DNA of 64,000 bases from assembly GCF_034702125.1 (NCBI RefSeq), contig NC_085871.1:28773076-28837075 (forward strand), read 5' to 3'. Position 1 is the stretch's first letter. Each line of letters opens with the position of its first letter. Of the stretch, positions 11,089 through 23,300 are shown in pieces. The notes beneath the pieces are model-generated. The model ran no database searches, was not told the origin of the DNA, and saw only the letters and a list, made by a program, of their open reading frames with translations. The position numbers and the translations under genes were made by a program. This DNA comes from Engraulis encrasicolus. Taxonomy: Eukaryota; Chordata; Actinopteri; Clupeiformes; Engraulidae.

Positions 11089-11935
11089 GCTTATTATATG
11101 GATATATTTAAATGATTCACACATGGCGGGGACATTTCTTTAGGCCTATTTAATGTTAAGATTGTCGCTGCGCAAAACAAAACAGTGCCGTTGTGGAACA
11201 CCGCTAAGCAACAGCTAGGTAGCCAGGACAGGTGTTGTCTATCACAGCAGCTGATTAGAGTCTTGTTGAAAAGTCGCTTTAGCAGTGAAACGTCTTGTTG
11301 CCATTGACAGCGGTCTGTTATAGACCAACCCGTCCGTTATCGAAAAATAACAGACGTGCGAACGTTGGGGAGCCCCGTTGAAATGAATGGAGCATTCGAC
11401 CGATGACGTCACAACCATATAATAACACTCAATAATAATGTTTGCAATCTTGTTAGTCAAAGGTCACTGGCCCCTTTCATTTCAGGTTGCCACTGGAGAG
11501 AGTGTACAGTACACACACACATCACAGCAAAGCCAGATTGTCACACATCCCAAATGCCAGGACATGCCATAAATATATGAATTGCAATATAATGCACACA
11601 TTACATTCCTTTATACTAGATGCATGTGTGTCTTTGTCCCCACTCTGCTGCTCTGACAGCTGTCCTGTTGGCGTGATAAACATGATTGCTCACATGCACC
11701 CGTTCCAAAAAAAAACAGAAGAGGAATTTTTCCTGTCAATAGCATGAGTAGAAGGAAATGAATAACATTAACCTACAAACAGTGGGACTAATAGCTGTCA
11801 CTGGGTAAAGAGTTGATTATTTGACAAAGATGAACGATTGAAACACGAGTTTCATGTGCATTGCATTTTGACGCCTAGGGGTTCCCAGAACCCCACTTTG
11901 AGAACCTCTGAGTTAGATGTGCTGCATTCCAGACC
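11089..11935. other. Intergenic DNA without recognised genes
   Basis: Short repeat remnants only. ATTATATGG (11093-11101) and CCATATAAT (11415-11423) form a weak inverted pair, and a TGACGTCA palindrome lies at 11404-11411. No ORF shows a domain. Confidence 0.4.
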
Positions 11936-12620
11936 AAATATGATAGCCTGGCTCTCGCGAGACCCCTAGTGCTTCGTGCATCTTCGTTACACTTCGTGAG
12001 CTCGCACAGGGGTCTGGTTCAGCCTTGTCGAGCCCGAAGTCCTCGAGTAGAAAATAAACGTGCCCCGACCATTGGACAATGTCAATGTCAATCATAGTGG
12101 AGTGAGGCGTTGACGGGTATGACGTAGCATCTTGCGCGACATCACTGTAGTGCTGCTAGCACACCCCTCAGTCAGTGTGGCTAGCACAACAACGGTGGCC
12201 TGCATACTGTATGAACTCCGCGATTTCAAGTTTTATCAAAACTACCAAACATTCATTCTTTGAGAGAGGAACATAAATGGTGAGTGAAAACCTCTTGGTT
12301 GTTTCTAACGTGTTTTTGATGTGTGTGAAACAATGACTGACATGGTAGGCTACAACTGTGAATGCCCCCATAGTGCCGGTAATTCAATATTGTACAAGCC
12401 TCATTTCCAGACCTTGCATGCTATGGTGACTGAGTGCTGTTGATCATAATAGTATGCCAAGATGTCGCATTCAGACAAATTTGTTTATGCTATAAAGTTC
12501 GTGTTAAATTAAATGTACTATCCCCGTGATCGCTGCCAATGCAGCATGTCCCAAAACGTCAGCATGTGAGAGGGAATGTTTATTTCACGACGACATTCTG
12601 ACTTCAAACTCACCAGGATG

Positions 12621-12668
12621 GCTTCCCCACAGACCTATACATATTGGTATAGGTCTGTGGGCTTCCCC
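12621..12668. repeat. Short palindrome between two copies of GCTTCCCC
   Basis: A 32-base near-perfect palindrome (ACAGACCTATAC, short loop, GTATAGGTCTGT) lies between direct repeats GCTTCCCC at 12621-12628 and 12661-12668. This looks like a very small insertion with a target duplication or a replication-slippage product. Confidence 0.5.
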
Positions 12669-13017
12669 TTTTCACTTTCTGCCCTAGTTGTTAACCTGTT
12701 TCGATGGTAAAGACTAAAGTAATCACAGATTTTGCATGGTTAAGAGACCTACTTCGTGTGGAAACAGAATTTACACAAGAGGGTACTGGAATAAAAACAG
12801 GGTGAGGCCTGTCACTCACCAGCTACTGGCAACCCCAAGTCTCCCTTTCGGTCAGCAGTAGCCTAAATTTAAAACTAAGTAATAGTAGCCTACTGCTGTT
12901 CAGGTCTTAGCCTTAAATAGGTATGAATTAAAATGCAGATACTAGGCCTATAGAGTATTTAGAATTACAGTTGCCTTGTTTGCCGATTCTATTTTAACAT
13001 TGTGTGTTGTTTTCAGG

Positions 13018-13319
13018 TAGGCAAGTCATGGAGTTGGCAGCGTCTGCTGGGATTGTCATCACAGACCGGGTCATCCAGCTGCTACACATGTACAGTGGAA
13101 ATTGAATTAGGCTCTTCCCTCACTTGTACTGTTGTAAACCATCAAATGAACACTCTAGGTAGACAAGACAGTGAGTTCAGTAATGGCTGGCACAAGAGCA
13201 TGCGCACCACAAGTTTGGAGCCAGCCAGTCATACGTGTTGCACCTACCACAATTCCATTTCTTTGGTCTTCTGTGTTGAGCCTGTTTCAAAATGCGCCTG
13301 TACAACCACATGTGTATAG
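13018..13319 (+). CDS. Hypothetical exon inside the 4.1 kb element
   Basis: A good acceptor (TTTTCAG before 13018) and a GTGAGT donor at 12278 preceded by ATG suggest a two-exon reading frame: Met, then about 100 codons to a stop at 13319. A second frame in the same exon starts MELAASAGIVITDR and soon stops. A third open frame spans 13171-13512. None matches a family I recognise. These may be decayed transposase or accessory exons of the element, or chance frames; no catalytic motif can be seen. Confidence 0.2.
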
Positions 13320-14772
13320 AATCTACACTACACTACTCCACCAAGATCTAGACATTACTGAAGAGTTGGAAATGTTATCATGGTCTGCTGACAGCTGTAC
13401 AGAACATGTGTACTTAAATACCAGATGTGCCACTTTCATTAACGAGACTGTCTGCTCTGGTTTCGGGACAAAGCCTAATGAGGCAGCAGTCAACAACAGT
13501 CCTTACATTTGACATCAGTTACAAAACAACCTATGGTTTTAAGGTACTTCATGCTACTGGTTGTGAGCGAGGCTTTTTGTGACTGACTCTCCCTAATGAC
13601 AGATTCATAGACATAATGGAACATGTAACACAGCATTAGTTCAGAATCTAACCATCATCCATTAGGAACAAAGAAGTGGAATCTTGTCACAATATCGAAC
13701 CGAATATTGAACAAATGGTGTAAATAATGGTGTACACAAGTAATTGGAACATATGTAAATACAATTTTATTGTGAAAAGAAAACACTGTCTAATTGTTTT
13801 CAATGTACAGTAATGAAAGTGTAAATAATGACATAAGATATCAATTTATATACACATTTTTTTTCTTTTAAATATTGGTTACTGGCAATGCAAGAAACAT
13901 AGCTTACAAAATGTAGCGTTCTTGGTGTTAGGTGATGTATTGTACAAAATGAAAACTCAAATGGTGACACACTCCTGAAATGTTGCAAGTTCTTTAAGGA
14001 AAATGCCTTGAAATCTTGTTCTAATATTTTGAAAGGCATGGAATCTGTGAGGGGATGTGCTGGGTCCTCTATGCTGTCGTTTCTTCATACACCTCCTGGC
14101 GTCAGACACAGACAAAGGAAGTATAGAAGTATATTAGACAAACATTTCAGAAGGTTATGTGTGACAATTGTGGCTACATACAAGGTTTTGAACAAAAACA
14201 CGGGAATTGATTGCAACACATTTTAAAATATTTCTAGGTGACTTAAAGGTCATTAACAACAGGTATGCTACTTACTCTGTGTACAGAGTATTTTCCACCC
14301 ACATGTTGCATTACTGCCCTTGTACATCACTTTGATCAAAAGCGTCTGTCAACTGTAATGTTATGAGGAGTACTGTCTCTTGAGAAATTAATGTAGGTTT
14401 AGGTGGATAGTGGTGCAGGACAGCACATATACTTTTCAGTTACTCTTACTAAGAATTCAAACCTGTAACATTGGATACCTTCCGAGGCCACAGGTACAGG
14501 TGAGGTCAGCAAGGGTCCTATTTACCTTGATAATAGGTTCTCAGTCATTTCACATCCCCACCCTGATGAAAAAAACGAATTGTTTACACAAATGGGTTTT
14601 ACACCCCTTAACAATACGGCTTTGCTTGCTTCAGTAATGTACTCTTTGCCTTTGACCTAGCAATGGATGTAATAAATCAGACATACCTTATATAACCGTG
14701 GGTCTTGGGTCACCTAATAATGGAGAGAGCGAGAGAGAGAAAAGACATCACCATTGATCAATTAACAATGGC

Positions 14773-14774
<2 letters not shown>

Positions 14775-14839
<65 letters not shown>
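14775..14839. repeat. (TG)n microsatellite
   Basis: Uninterrupted TG dinucleotide run of about 65 bases inside the 4.1 kb element. Confidence 0.95.
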
Positions 14840-14842
<3 letters not shown>

Positions 14843-15628
14843 AGCTTATGACGTTGAGCACGATTAACTTTGGGTCGTCCGATCAACTAGGGATGGTCAC
14901 CTACAACTTATCGAAGTGCTTAGCACACTCACGAATCGACTATTTGAATTGACCACAGCTGAAGTGTTTGAGAATACAATCGCGCACAATAACAACGGCA
15001 AAAGTGCGACGGCATGGTCCTCTCGTCGAACCGTAATGCAGTTTCCAAAGTGTATAATAGAACTTAAGACGCCCCATCCTGTCTCGTCTGACGTGAACAG
15101 CTCTTTATGCCATCCAAGTTAATCGTGCACACCGGGAGTAGTTAATGCAATCCTGGTGTATATTTCTCTCATGGTAGGATATACAAAACGTATGGGACTG
15201 TAAACGATTTACTGTATTATCATAGGTAAATTGGCATGCCTAACGGTGACCAGAACACAACCAATAATGCTAGTAGCAACTGCATGCTGTTGAGGCTGCA
15301 TTGTTTTCATATGGCTGGCAATTTTGTCTGAATAACATTTTATCGCTGGTCAATCATTTTCAGCGAAATACACATACTTGATTAAGTTTTATTCATCAAT
15401 ATATGTCACATTGGTTGTGCAGGCAAGCAGACGTCCATTTTGTCTGCAATATTTATCACCCTGTCAGAAACGGACAAACCCATGCCCGTGATGTGTTCAC
15501 TAAAAGAAAATATAGCCATTTCAAGACATCTAACTTACCATATCTTTGTTGTGATTTATCTGATGCAAACGATGCTGGCACCAAATGAGTAGCCGGTCCT
15601 CCTTGGTGCTAGGGGCTGGTAGCATGTA

Positions 15629-16047
15629 ACCTGGCTCTCACGTAGGTGGATTGTCAGGTAGCATGCCGCTGTTTGGACCCTGCAGAGTACTCGTGCACTA
15701 TGTCGGATTGCCAACCAAAATCCACCGATGCCTTGTGTGTTTTGTAACCGTCAGTGGTCCGATGTCGGACACAGGTGGCATACCACAGGCGGCTTGCCGT
15801 TCAAACGCCAACAATGATCCACTATACACATGCTAGCTGGGCTGGGACTACTGTCAACATGCTAACTGCTCTGTTGTGGCTTCTATCTCGCGTCGCTGAA
15901 AACTACGTCACGGCCCGTTTCGATGTGATTGGTTGAAGTAGTACGTCACTCTTACCTAATTTCTCCAATCACGTTCGAGCTAGAACAGCAAGGTTACCAC
16001 CAAAATTCCAGATGGATGACAATCCATCTGCGCGAGAGTCAGGTTAC
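15629..16047. repeat. Subterminal inverted repeat block of the 4.1 kb element
   Basis: TAACCTGGCTCTCACGTAGG at 15629 is inverted with respect to the right end at 16018-16047 over about 30 bases. The block could be a separate 419-base MITE of the same family nested at the right end, but no flanking duplication of its own was found. Confidence 0.6.
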
Positions 16048-16055
16048 AAATATGA

Positions 16056-16789
16056 CCCCAACATTTTCAATTTTCAAGTGAACTTCTAAAGAGTATTTTA
16101 TTTTTGTTTTTAGTTCACACTCTTGAATTGTACACTATGGGTTCTCAGTGTTTATCAACATGATGTTATGAGGAGGGGCAAGACACTGGCAGCCAACCAT
16201 GTGAGCTAATTTTTTGACCGACAGCAGTTTCCAACAATCAGAGGTTGAGTTGTGCACAGCTAGGTTTGTGCAGTCAAGAAGGTTATAAACAAAATTTAGA
16301 ACCCATGCATAAGCACTTGTGTATCACTTGCAGCTCTTCAGATGTGATATCTCAGTGATAGTACTTTTGTACAGCAATTCATGTTACTGAATTCAAAATA
16401 CTAATATATTATATTCATTCTGGCAATCTCAAGAGCTGGTAAACGGCCCGTTTCCCGTAAGAGATGAACCTGTGGCAGTAAGAGATAAACCAATTTCTGC
16501 TTAAGTGAAATCATGTAGTTGTACCACTACTACTACTTCTAAATCCTGCAAGTGTCAAAGACAATGAGGGAATGTTTGTTTACTTCTGCATGATCATTTT
16601 GTAGGGGTGGGGAAGGTGGTATTTCCCCATTATTGATACAGACCCGTGTCCAGCCCTATTGCTTTGACATGAATGAGACACAAGGGTTACAGATATGAAT
16701 TGTATGCATTTTACAGTAAGGGAACCTAACTACCGAAATTAGCTCTTTTTAAAGTTGAGGAACTTTTGCTCAGTGACTCAGTTCCCTGC
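16056..16789. other. Intergenic DNA without recognised features
   Basis: AT-rich sequence with no long ORF, no clear repeat termini and no recognised element. Confidence 0.4.
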
Positions 16790-17880
16790 TTACCTTACCC
16801 GCCCCGACATGCCTCTGTCCATGGTGCTGATTTGTCCCCATTGACCTTCAGTCTCATTTGTACACTACAGAGCTGTTAGCTGTCCGTCAGTCATGGCCTT
16901 GTCACAATTACTGGACTGGAACATGATACAGGACCTGTACAATTTAGTTACATATAACAAAACCCACCAATTTGCTGCTTGTCTTTTATGCGACTCAGTT
17001 AAATAGTACTATTTTTGGAAACAATGGCTCATGTATTTGCCATTTGCGTAGGTGGTGGTAAGATCTTTTGACCTTACCTGACCTTAAAATGTGTTAATGT
17101 TTTTTAGTGTCAAATGTATGTTGCCTGTCTTTAGTGCACATCCCATCTCAGCAGTGAGGAGAACAGTGACAAGAATAGACAAAGTTTAAGTCATTCACGT
17201 GCAGAAGAAAACACCATTCCACAGATTACTCCCATGCAGGGCCTATAACAGACTAGACCAGTTGATCACCTTCAAAGCCTGTCAGCCCTCCCTGGCTGAG
17301 TGATTTTCAGCTGCAAGATATAATCAATAAAACTTGTCCATAATATTTTTTTGTGGGACGCTGCATTCCTGAATTGTTAATGAGTTACGGGAAAAGAGCT
17401 GAGACACAGTTGGTTGAGAGGTATGTTTTTCTTGTGTGTGTGTGCGTGGGGGTGTGGGTGTGTGTGTGTGGGTGTGTGTGAGTGCATGTGTGTGTGCCAT
17501 TGGGTACCTGAAATGCAAATGCAAAGGCCACAAAGCAGTCGGGCAACACAGAGCTCACCAACAGCAAAGTTTAGTTTAGTTTATTAGGATCCCCATTAGC
17601 TGGATGCAGACCCAGCTATTCTTCCTGGGGTCCAAAGCAAAGGTTTTACTGAGAAACTAATTACCACTTAGTAATGATGCAGTAAATAACTCTGACAGGA
17701 GTTTCCCTTTCTTGAAGGATTAAGTTCCTTCCACAACATCTTTCACTGCCAACACGTTTCCAGTTCCTGTAAGAACCCAGATCTGGTTCAGCAGCTTCAC
17801 TGTTCTGCACGAGACCTTGACTGGCAGCTTACACTACGTGTGTGTGCATGTGTGCATGTGTGTGTGCTTCAATCTAAGGC
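16790..17880. repeat. Gene-less copy of the dermatopontin-like 5' flank (R1)
   Basis: From about 16800 this matches the distal 5' flanks of copies 0, A and C (for example 1127-1830), in the same orientation, but no exon is attached. It carries an extra block at 17575-17640 (GTTTAGTTTAGTTTATTAGG and onward) that is missing from the gene-linked copies but present in the inverted copy at 61710-61790. It also has an impure (TG)n tract at 17433-17493. Confidence 0.75.
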
Positions 17881-18629
17881 CACAGCAGTAAAGGGTTTCC
17901 CTTTTTAGAGAAAAAATGAATGTGTGTTTACTGTAACTGATGGTCATTTCCTGATCCTCCCCTGTCTCTCCCATTCGCTTCCTGTCACTATCTTCTGACT
18001 GTCCTGTCAAATAAAGACATTTTTAAAAATGTGGTTGTGAAAATACATTTTTTTTTAAAAGAAGTAAAAAGAAATAAGAACACTGAAATGAGAGAACTGC
18101 AGACTGATGCATAGCTACTTGTGTGTGTGTTCTTAATTAGTAGCCTAAATTACATGTAATACATATTATTACTGTTGACATTATTATTATTATTATTAGT
18201 AGTAGTAGTAGAAGTAGGATACAGGTCTGTTGTGAACTACATCATTGACTATGGGGAGACAAACGACCTCATCCTCAACACAGACAAGACGAGGGAAATT
18301 ATAGTGGACTTTAGAAAACATCCTCCTCCCCTACAGCCTCTGCACATTAAAGGGACAGAGGTGGTGAGGGCTGAAAGTCATAAATTCCTAGGCATGCAAG
18401 TAACATCAAACCTGAGCTGGAGTCTGAACACCACATCCATCGTGAAAAAAGCCCAGCAAAGGCTGTACTTTATTAGGATGCTTAGGAAGGCTGGACTGAA
18501 TTACCGCCCTCTTACCCAGGCCTACAGAGGACTTGTAGAGAGCATCCTCACAACAGGCATCACTGTCTGGTATGGCAACATCACTCGGGCTGAAAGGGAG
18601 TCTTTGCAACGAATCAGGGGCGCTGCCGT

Positions 18630-21600
18630 AAATGTTGCGCCCCATGAAAGATTCGAATTTTGGGCCCCCTTAAGGGCCCCTGTAAGCTATAGCGTTAAGT
18701 TCTGCCAGAAAGGCGAGACGGTATATCTCTCGTCGTCATTGACTAATTATCCAATCTCTACTCTCGATTTGGGGTTTCCCCGTCACGTCACTAGTTTGCC
18801 GCTTCCTGTAGCCAATAGGATGTCTGCGCGTTTCTTTAAATATCCTCTGTTTGCTTCCGCTCTTTGCTACCCAGAGTACGCCGATGCAGACGCCCACCTC
18901 CACCCCGGCAACCGCCTCTCCTGATGTCCCGGTTGCGAGTTTGCGAAACATAGGACGATATTGCGCCCAACTGCGTTTGGCGTCTCCGATTGGCTACAAC
19001 GGCTCCCTTGTTCCTCCCCTCTGATGGCTTTCATTTGACAGCAAGAATTTCAACTCTCGCTCAAAGCAGGCTTGCAGAACATTCGTGTACAAATAATTTG
19101 GCCGATCTCTTGAAACAGACACTAAAAGTAGGGTAACAACAAACAAAAAGTAGGCTACCCAAACCATTTACGATGCAGTAGGCCTACACAAATGCCGTGT
19201 CGTATTTCATTAGCGTGGTTTGGCATATCTCTTGAAACAGATGTGCCAAGTCAAACAAACGTAGCCATAGCCTACCCAACCATGCAGTGAGCTCCAGTAT
19301 TTGATTTCACTTAATTTACATAACTTAATAAATGAAAGCGTCAGCTAAATGCAATGTAGGCCTAATGTAGCCTAATCCTAACTGCATAAACTCCTGTGTT
19401 TATACAAATGCCGTATCATGTCATTTTATTATGGTTTGGCTCATCTCTTGAAACAGATGACAATACAAGCATAAACAAAAGCAGCTATACCCAACGATGC
19501 AATACAAATTACGTTTCGTACCATTTCATTTTATTCACATTATCAAAATCTCAAGGTAATCAGGTAAGTTGTCCACCGAGCATGGCACAATGTTGGTAGC
19601 AAATTTAGGATTTACCTTCTATTATTATGTAGGTAAATGTCGGTAAATCCATCTGGTGGTCATATTAGGAACTGCATTCTGCACATCAATTCATCCCCAC
19701 TTCTGTAGATCTAACAGGGTACTTTGATAAGGTCTGTAAATGAAACACTGAAATTGTGGTGATAGTTTTCTGTTGTTTAAGTACCTCAGTTTTAACCAAC
19801 TTTGCCTGCCATCATTGTGTTGATTAGCCACTGTAGCAGTTTCACTCCTTGACATCTGATTTATACCTTGTTCCAAATACTATTTAATACATTTTCTACA
19901 ATCCAATATGCCTTGTCTGTCATCATGACACCACCTGATGAGACAGAGCACCACCCCAGTTTTTGGATAATGTTAAAAACAGGACATTGAGTCTTTCTAA
20001 AACTGTGAATGTCATAGTGGTGAGTTCTGTCATTTTCTTTATGTATAACATGGCGAAGATGCCACTAATATCAAATTTTCATAGGAGCAGTGGAAGTCAC
20101 ACAACAGTGGGTTTTTAAAAAATCATTGTGACCAAATGATGCAGAATACCATCCCAGTTTTTGAATATGTTAAGAACAGACATCTAATCTTTCCAAAACT
20201 GTTGATAATATGGTGGTCAGTCGTGACATTTTTTTTAAATAACATGACAAAGATGGTACCAAGTTTCAGTTTTTCCATTTTAAAGACTTCATATTTTCTA
20301 AACTGTTCATCGCAGAAGATCAGTCTTTCAACACAACATGCAGAGAATGGTCGGGAACATACACTGTCCATATCAAACCTCTGTCTTTAAAACTGCACTT
20401 ACCACAGTCCTTCAAAGATGCCCACAAATTCAAAGGTGAGAATTTTTCAAGTAACTTTAAGCCCCCAGAAAACGGTGGTAAATGACAAGAGGATGTGTGA
20501 AAATCCACATTTCACAAGTACATGTTCCAAATGTTACCCCTTGAAATTCATAAGGACCTACTTAAAGTAGTTTTTTAGATACAACACTCTGAAAGTGGGC
20601 TCTCTGAGAAGTCTGTTCCAAACGAGTCAGGGGGGTATCTGACAAAAACATTTTTAATGACAAAACTATGAGGAGTTTAGAGCTATAATTTTGCAATTTT
20701 CCTATTGGGACGTTTGTGAACCTCCTTGATTTTTTTCTGCCAAATCTGAGATGGTCGTGCGGGATGATTCGGAGATTTGGCGTGGAATGACCCATGTGTT
20801 AATGTTAGATCTACAGAAGTGCGGATGAATTGATATGCAGAATGCAGTTCCTAATATGACCACCAGATGGATAGGCCTATACCGACATAATGAATAGAAG
20901 GTTAGTCAGCTACCACATGTGCCATGGACTCGGTGTACAACTTACCTGATCACCTCGAGGTTTGGATAATGTAGAAAAAAATGAAATTGTAGGCTACGAA
21001 ACGTCATTTGTATTGCATCGTTGGCTAGGCCTGCTTTTGTTTATGCTTTTAGTGTCATCTGTTTCATGAGATGAGCCAAACCATAGGCCTAATAAAATGA
21101 CATGATACGGCATTTGTATAAACACAGGAGTTTATGCAGTTAGGATTAGGCTACATTAGGCTACATTACATTGCATTTAGTGACGCTTTCATTTATTAGG
21201 TTATGTAAATAAAAATGAAATCAAATACTGGAGCTCACTGCATCATTGGGTAGGCTATGGTTTGTTTGACTTGGCACATCTGTTTCAAGAGATATGCCAA
21301 ACCACGCTAAAATGAAATACGACACGGCATTTGTGTAGGTATATAGCCAATCGGAGACGCCAAACGCGGTTGGGCGCAATATCGTCCTATGTTTCGCAAA
21401 CTCGCGTCCCGGTCCACTCTAACCTCCTTCCATAGCCCTCTCCGCAAGCCGCCGTCACCAGTTGGTCCCCGTCCTGTGGTGGGGGGGTAGGCTTCGCCCC
21501 TGCCTTATACATCGGCAGGATATGCGCCCCCCTTTACAGAAAAGAATCCAAGGCAGGCCGGGGGCCTACGCCAAAGAGAATTACTGTCTACCATGTCATT

Positions 21601-21708
21601 AATAAATAACATTTATTGCATTTTGTCTATCGAGTCTTTTGTGGTAGAACTGTCAGTGCTTGAGCCCTTAGAATCTGTACCACCCCCCCACCCCCCTGCG
21701 GCCCCCAT
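18630..21708. mobile_element. Foldback element with long inverted arms
   Basis: The arms 18935-19715 and 20804-21405 are inverted copies of each other; the right arm lacks about 150-190 bases present in the left. The centre has two degenerate direct copies of a block of about 160 bases (19928-20095 and 20135-20290). The insertion interrupts the LINE, and TGCAACGAAT occurs at both borders, suggesting a duplication of 8-10 bases. Its outer ends (CAGGGGCGC and, inverted, TGGGGGCCGC) are only weakly alike. No transposase was found, so it is probably non-autonomous, of MULE or hAT type. Confidence 0.7.
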
Positions 21709-21873
21709 GCAACGAATAATCAAGACTGCGGAGAGGATTATAGGCACAGCACTTCCCTCCATGGACTCCATATATGTACAGCGCAGCCATATGAGAGCAG
21801 AGAGAATCATTAAAGACCCACTCCATCCAGCTAACTCTCTGCTCAAACACAAGAACTGCACATACACACCGAG

Positions 21874-23007
21874 CAGGGTTCACGTTAGCCGGCTGTGGCC
21901 GGACATTGGCCGTTTGAATGAATGAATGACCGGCAAAATAAAATGTTCCCGGACAACATGTCCGACAAAAATGACAGCAATTAGTCAGTAAATAATATTA
22001 GCCCATTCTAAATATGTCTACTTAAAGTTACAAAACACCAGAAGGCCTAATATGAAACTGAACAAAGCTGAAAATATTTGTGAATAACTGAACTTGTCAT
22101 AAACAGCACGCACTATTGCTTGCGCTCTCGTCCCCACCGTCGTTGTCCCCAATCACGTTATGCTTATAATCCCTTGACTCACACTGGCTGCTGTGCTGTC
22201 GAGGAACGATTCTGTTCTTTTGTAGGCTATTTTTACCAATATATCAGTGAACACAACAAAGGGCATTGCATTTGCAAAACCGTTTCATGCCCAGTTGCGA
22301 AGTCCAGCCTAACGGTTGGGGACTCAATGGCATGCGCAGCATCGCCGCATCGAATCACTTTCACTTTTACCTCTGCTGAAAAATGTTGGTGGATCTCCAA
22401 GTAGGCTACAGAGGGTGAAGTTAAACATTCCACAGAACAATGGACTCGCGAGAAGTCCCAGTGAAAGTGCATGCAGGGCTTTATAACTGTTTTCATCACC
22501 GGCCAAAACGTGTAGCCCATAGAGCATCGTACGGAACGTGCCAATTCCATTACCTTCGAGAGCGCAGGAACACAACGCAATATAGTTCAAATTTCAGTTG
22601 CGTTGATACCATTAGGCTACTGTACTATTACAGGCATCACCTCGTTACCCAATTTGAGTAGGGAAATGCTCTTCGGGTTTGCTGATAAAACACACTGTTT
22701 GAGTTGATAATTTAGGGATCTGCGCACAGCACGTTGGCTGGCTGTTTTTTTCTCTCTTTCAGTTCGAGCTCTCGAGTGTGTGAAAGAAAGCGCGTTTACT
22801 CCCCGACCCAGACAACTGACAACTGGCCAATGTTAGTGAAATTTATGTTTTGCTGTCAGAAAAGACCAATTTACTACACTTTGACCCATTAGGGAGTGTG
22901 TATTTGGCTATATGTGGAAAAAGGTCCGTTAGATATTTCAAATGTCCGGTATTCTGCAATACAGCCGGCCACTTGTCCGGCCAGTAAGAATTCTAGCGTG
23001 AACACTG
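21874..23007. mobile_element. hAT-type element inside the LINE
   Basis: The left end is CAGGGTTCACGTTAGCC and the right end reverse complement is CAGTGTTCACGCTAG. The 8-base target duplication ACACCGAG is exact at 21866-21873 and 23008-23015. The length is 1134 bases. Short ORFs inside show no transposase motif, so it is taken as non-autonomous. Confidence 0.85.
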
Positions 23008-23300
23008 ACACCGAGACACAGTACAGCAGCGGACAGCATTCCTACCAGAAAAGCAAGGTTTTTCAACAGTTTCTTCCCAGCAACAGTGAGACTGGTGGCA
23101 AAAAAGAACATTTGATCCACCTTTTTTATTATTCGTTTGATCTCTTTTATTTTTATCACTTTTTAATGTATTTTGTCTTCCTATTTTTCTATTTAATTCT
23201 ATTTACTGACTCAGAGGGCCTGCATAAGAGTTCCTATGTGCTTGGACTACTAGTTTATGCACAAATGGCAAATAAAGTACTTTGAACGTTGAACTTTTTT

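Larger units (their letters stand above)
11944..16047. mobile_element. 4.1 kb DNA transposon with 8 bp target duplication, superfamily not assigned
   Basis: The left end reads TAGCCTGGCTCTCGCG and the right end, reverse complemented, reads GTAACCTGACTCTCGCG. Both are flanked by the exact 8-base repeat AAATATGA (11936-11943 and 16048-16055). The target site does not fit the usual hAT pattern (nTnnnnAn), so P, MULE or another superfamily remain possible. An internal inverted copy of the end lies at 15629-15658. Possible remains of coding exons are at 12275-13512 on the plus strand and around 14130-13980 on the minus strand with AATAAA at 13766-13771. An 86-base element with the same two ends sits at 63748-63833. 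Confidence 0.7.
18219..23300 (+). mobile_element. 5'-truncated L2-like non-LTR retrotransposon, split by two insertions
   Basis: Three pieces of one LINE read in order on the plus strand. Piece 1 (18219-18629) encodes the end of the reverse transcriptase, with LNTDKTREIIVDFR, HKFLGMQV and VWYGN motifs. Piece 2 (21709-21873) resumes QRIIKTAERIIG. Piece 3 (23016-23300) is the tail and 3' UTR, with AATAAAG and a TTGAAC-type end. A foldback element and a hAT element separate the pieces. Both insertions leave target duplications, which confirms the join. The 5' end is missing, as is usual for such retrocopies. Confidence 0.8.
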
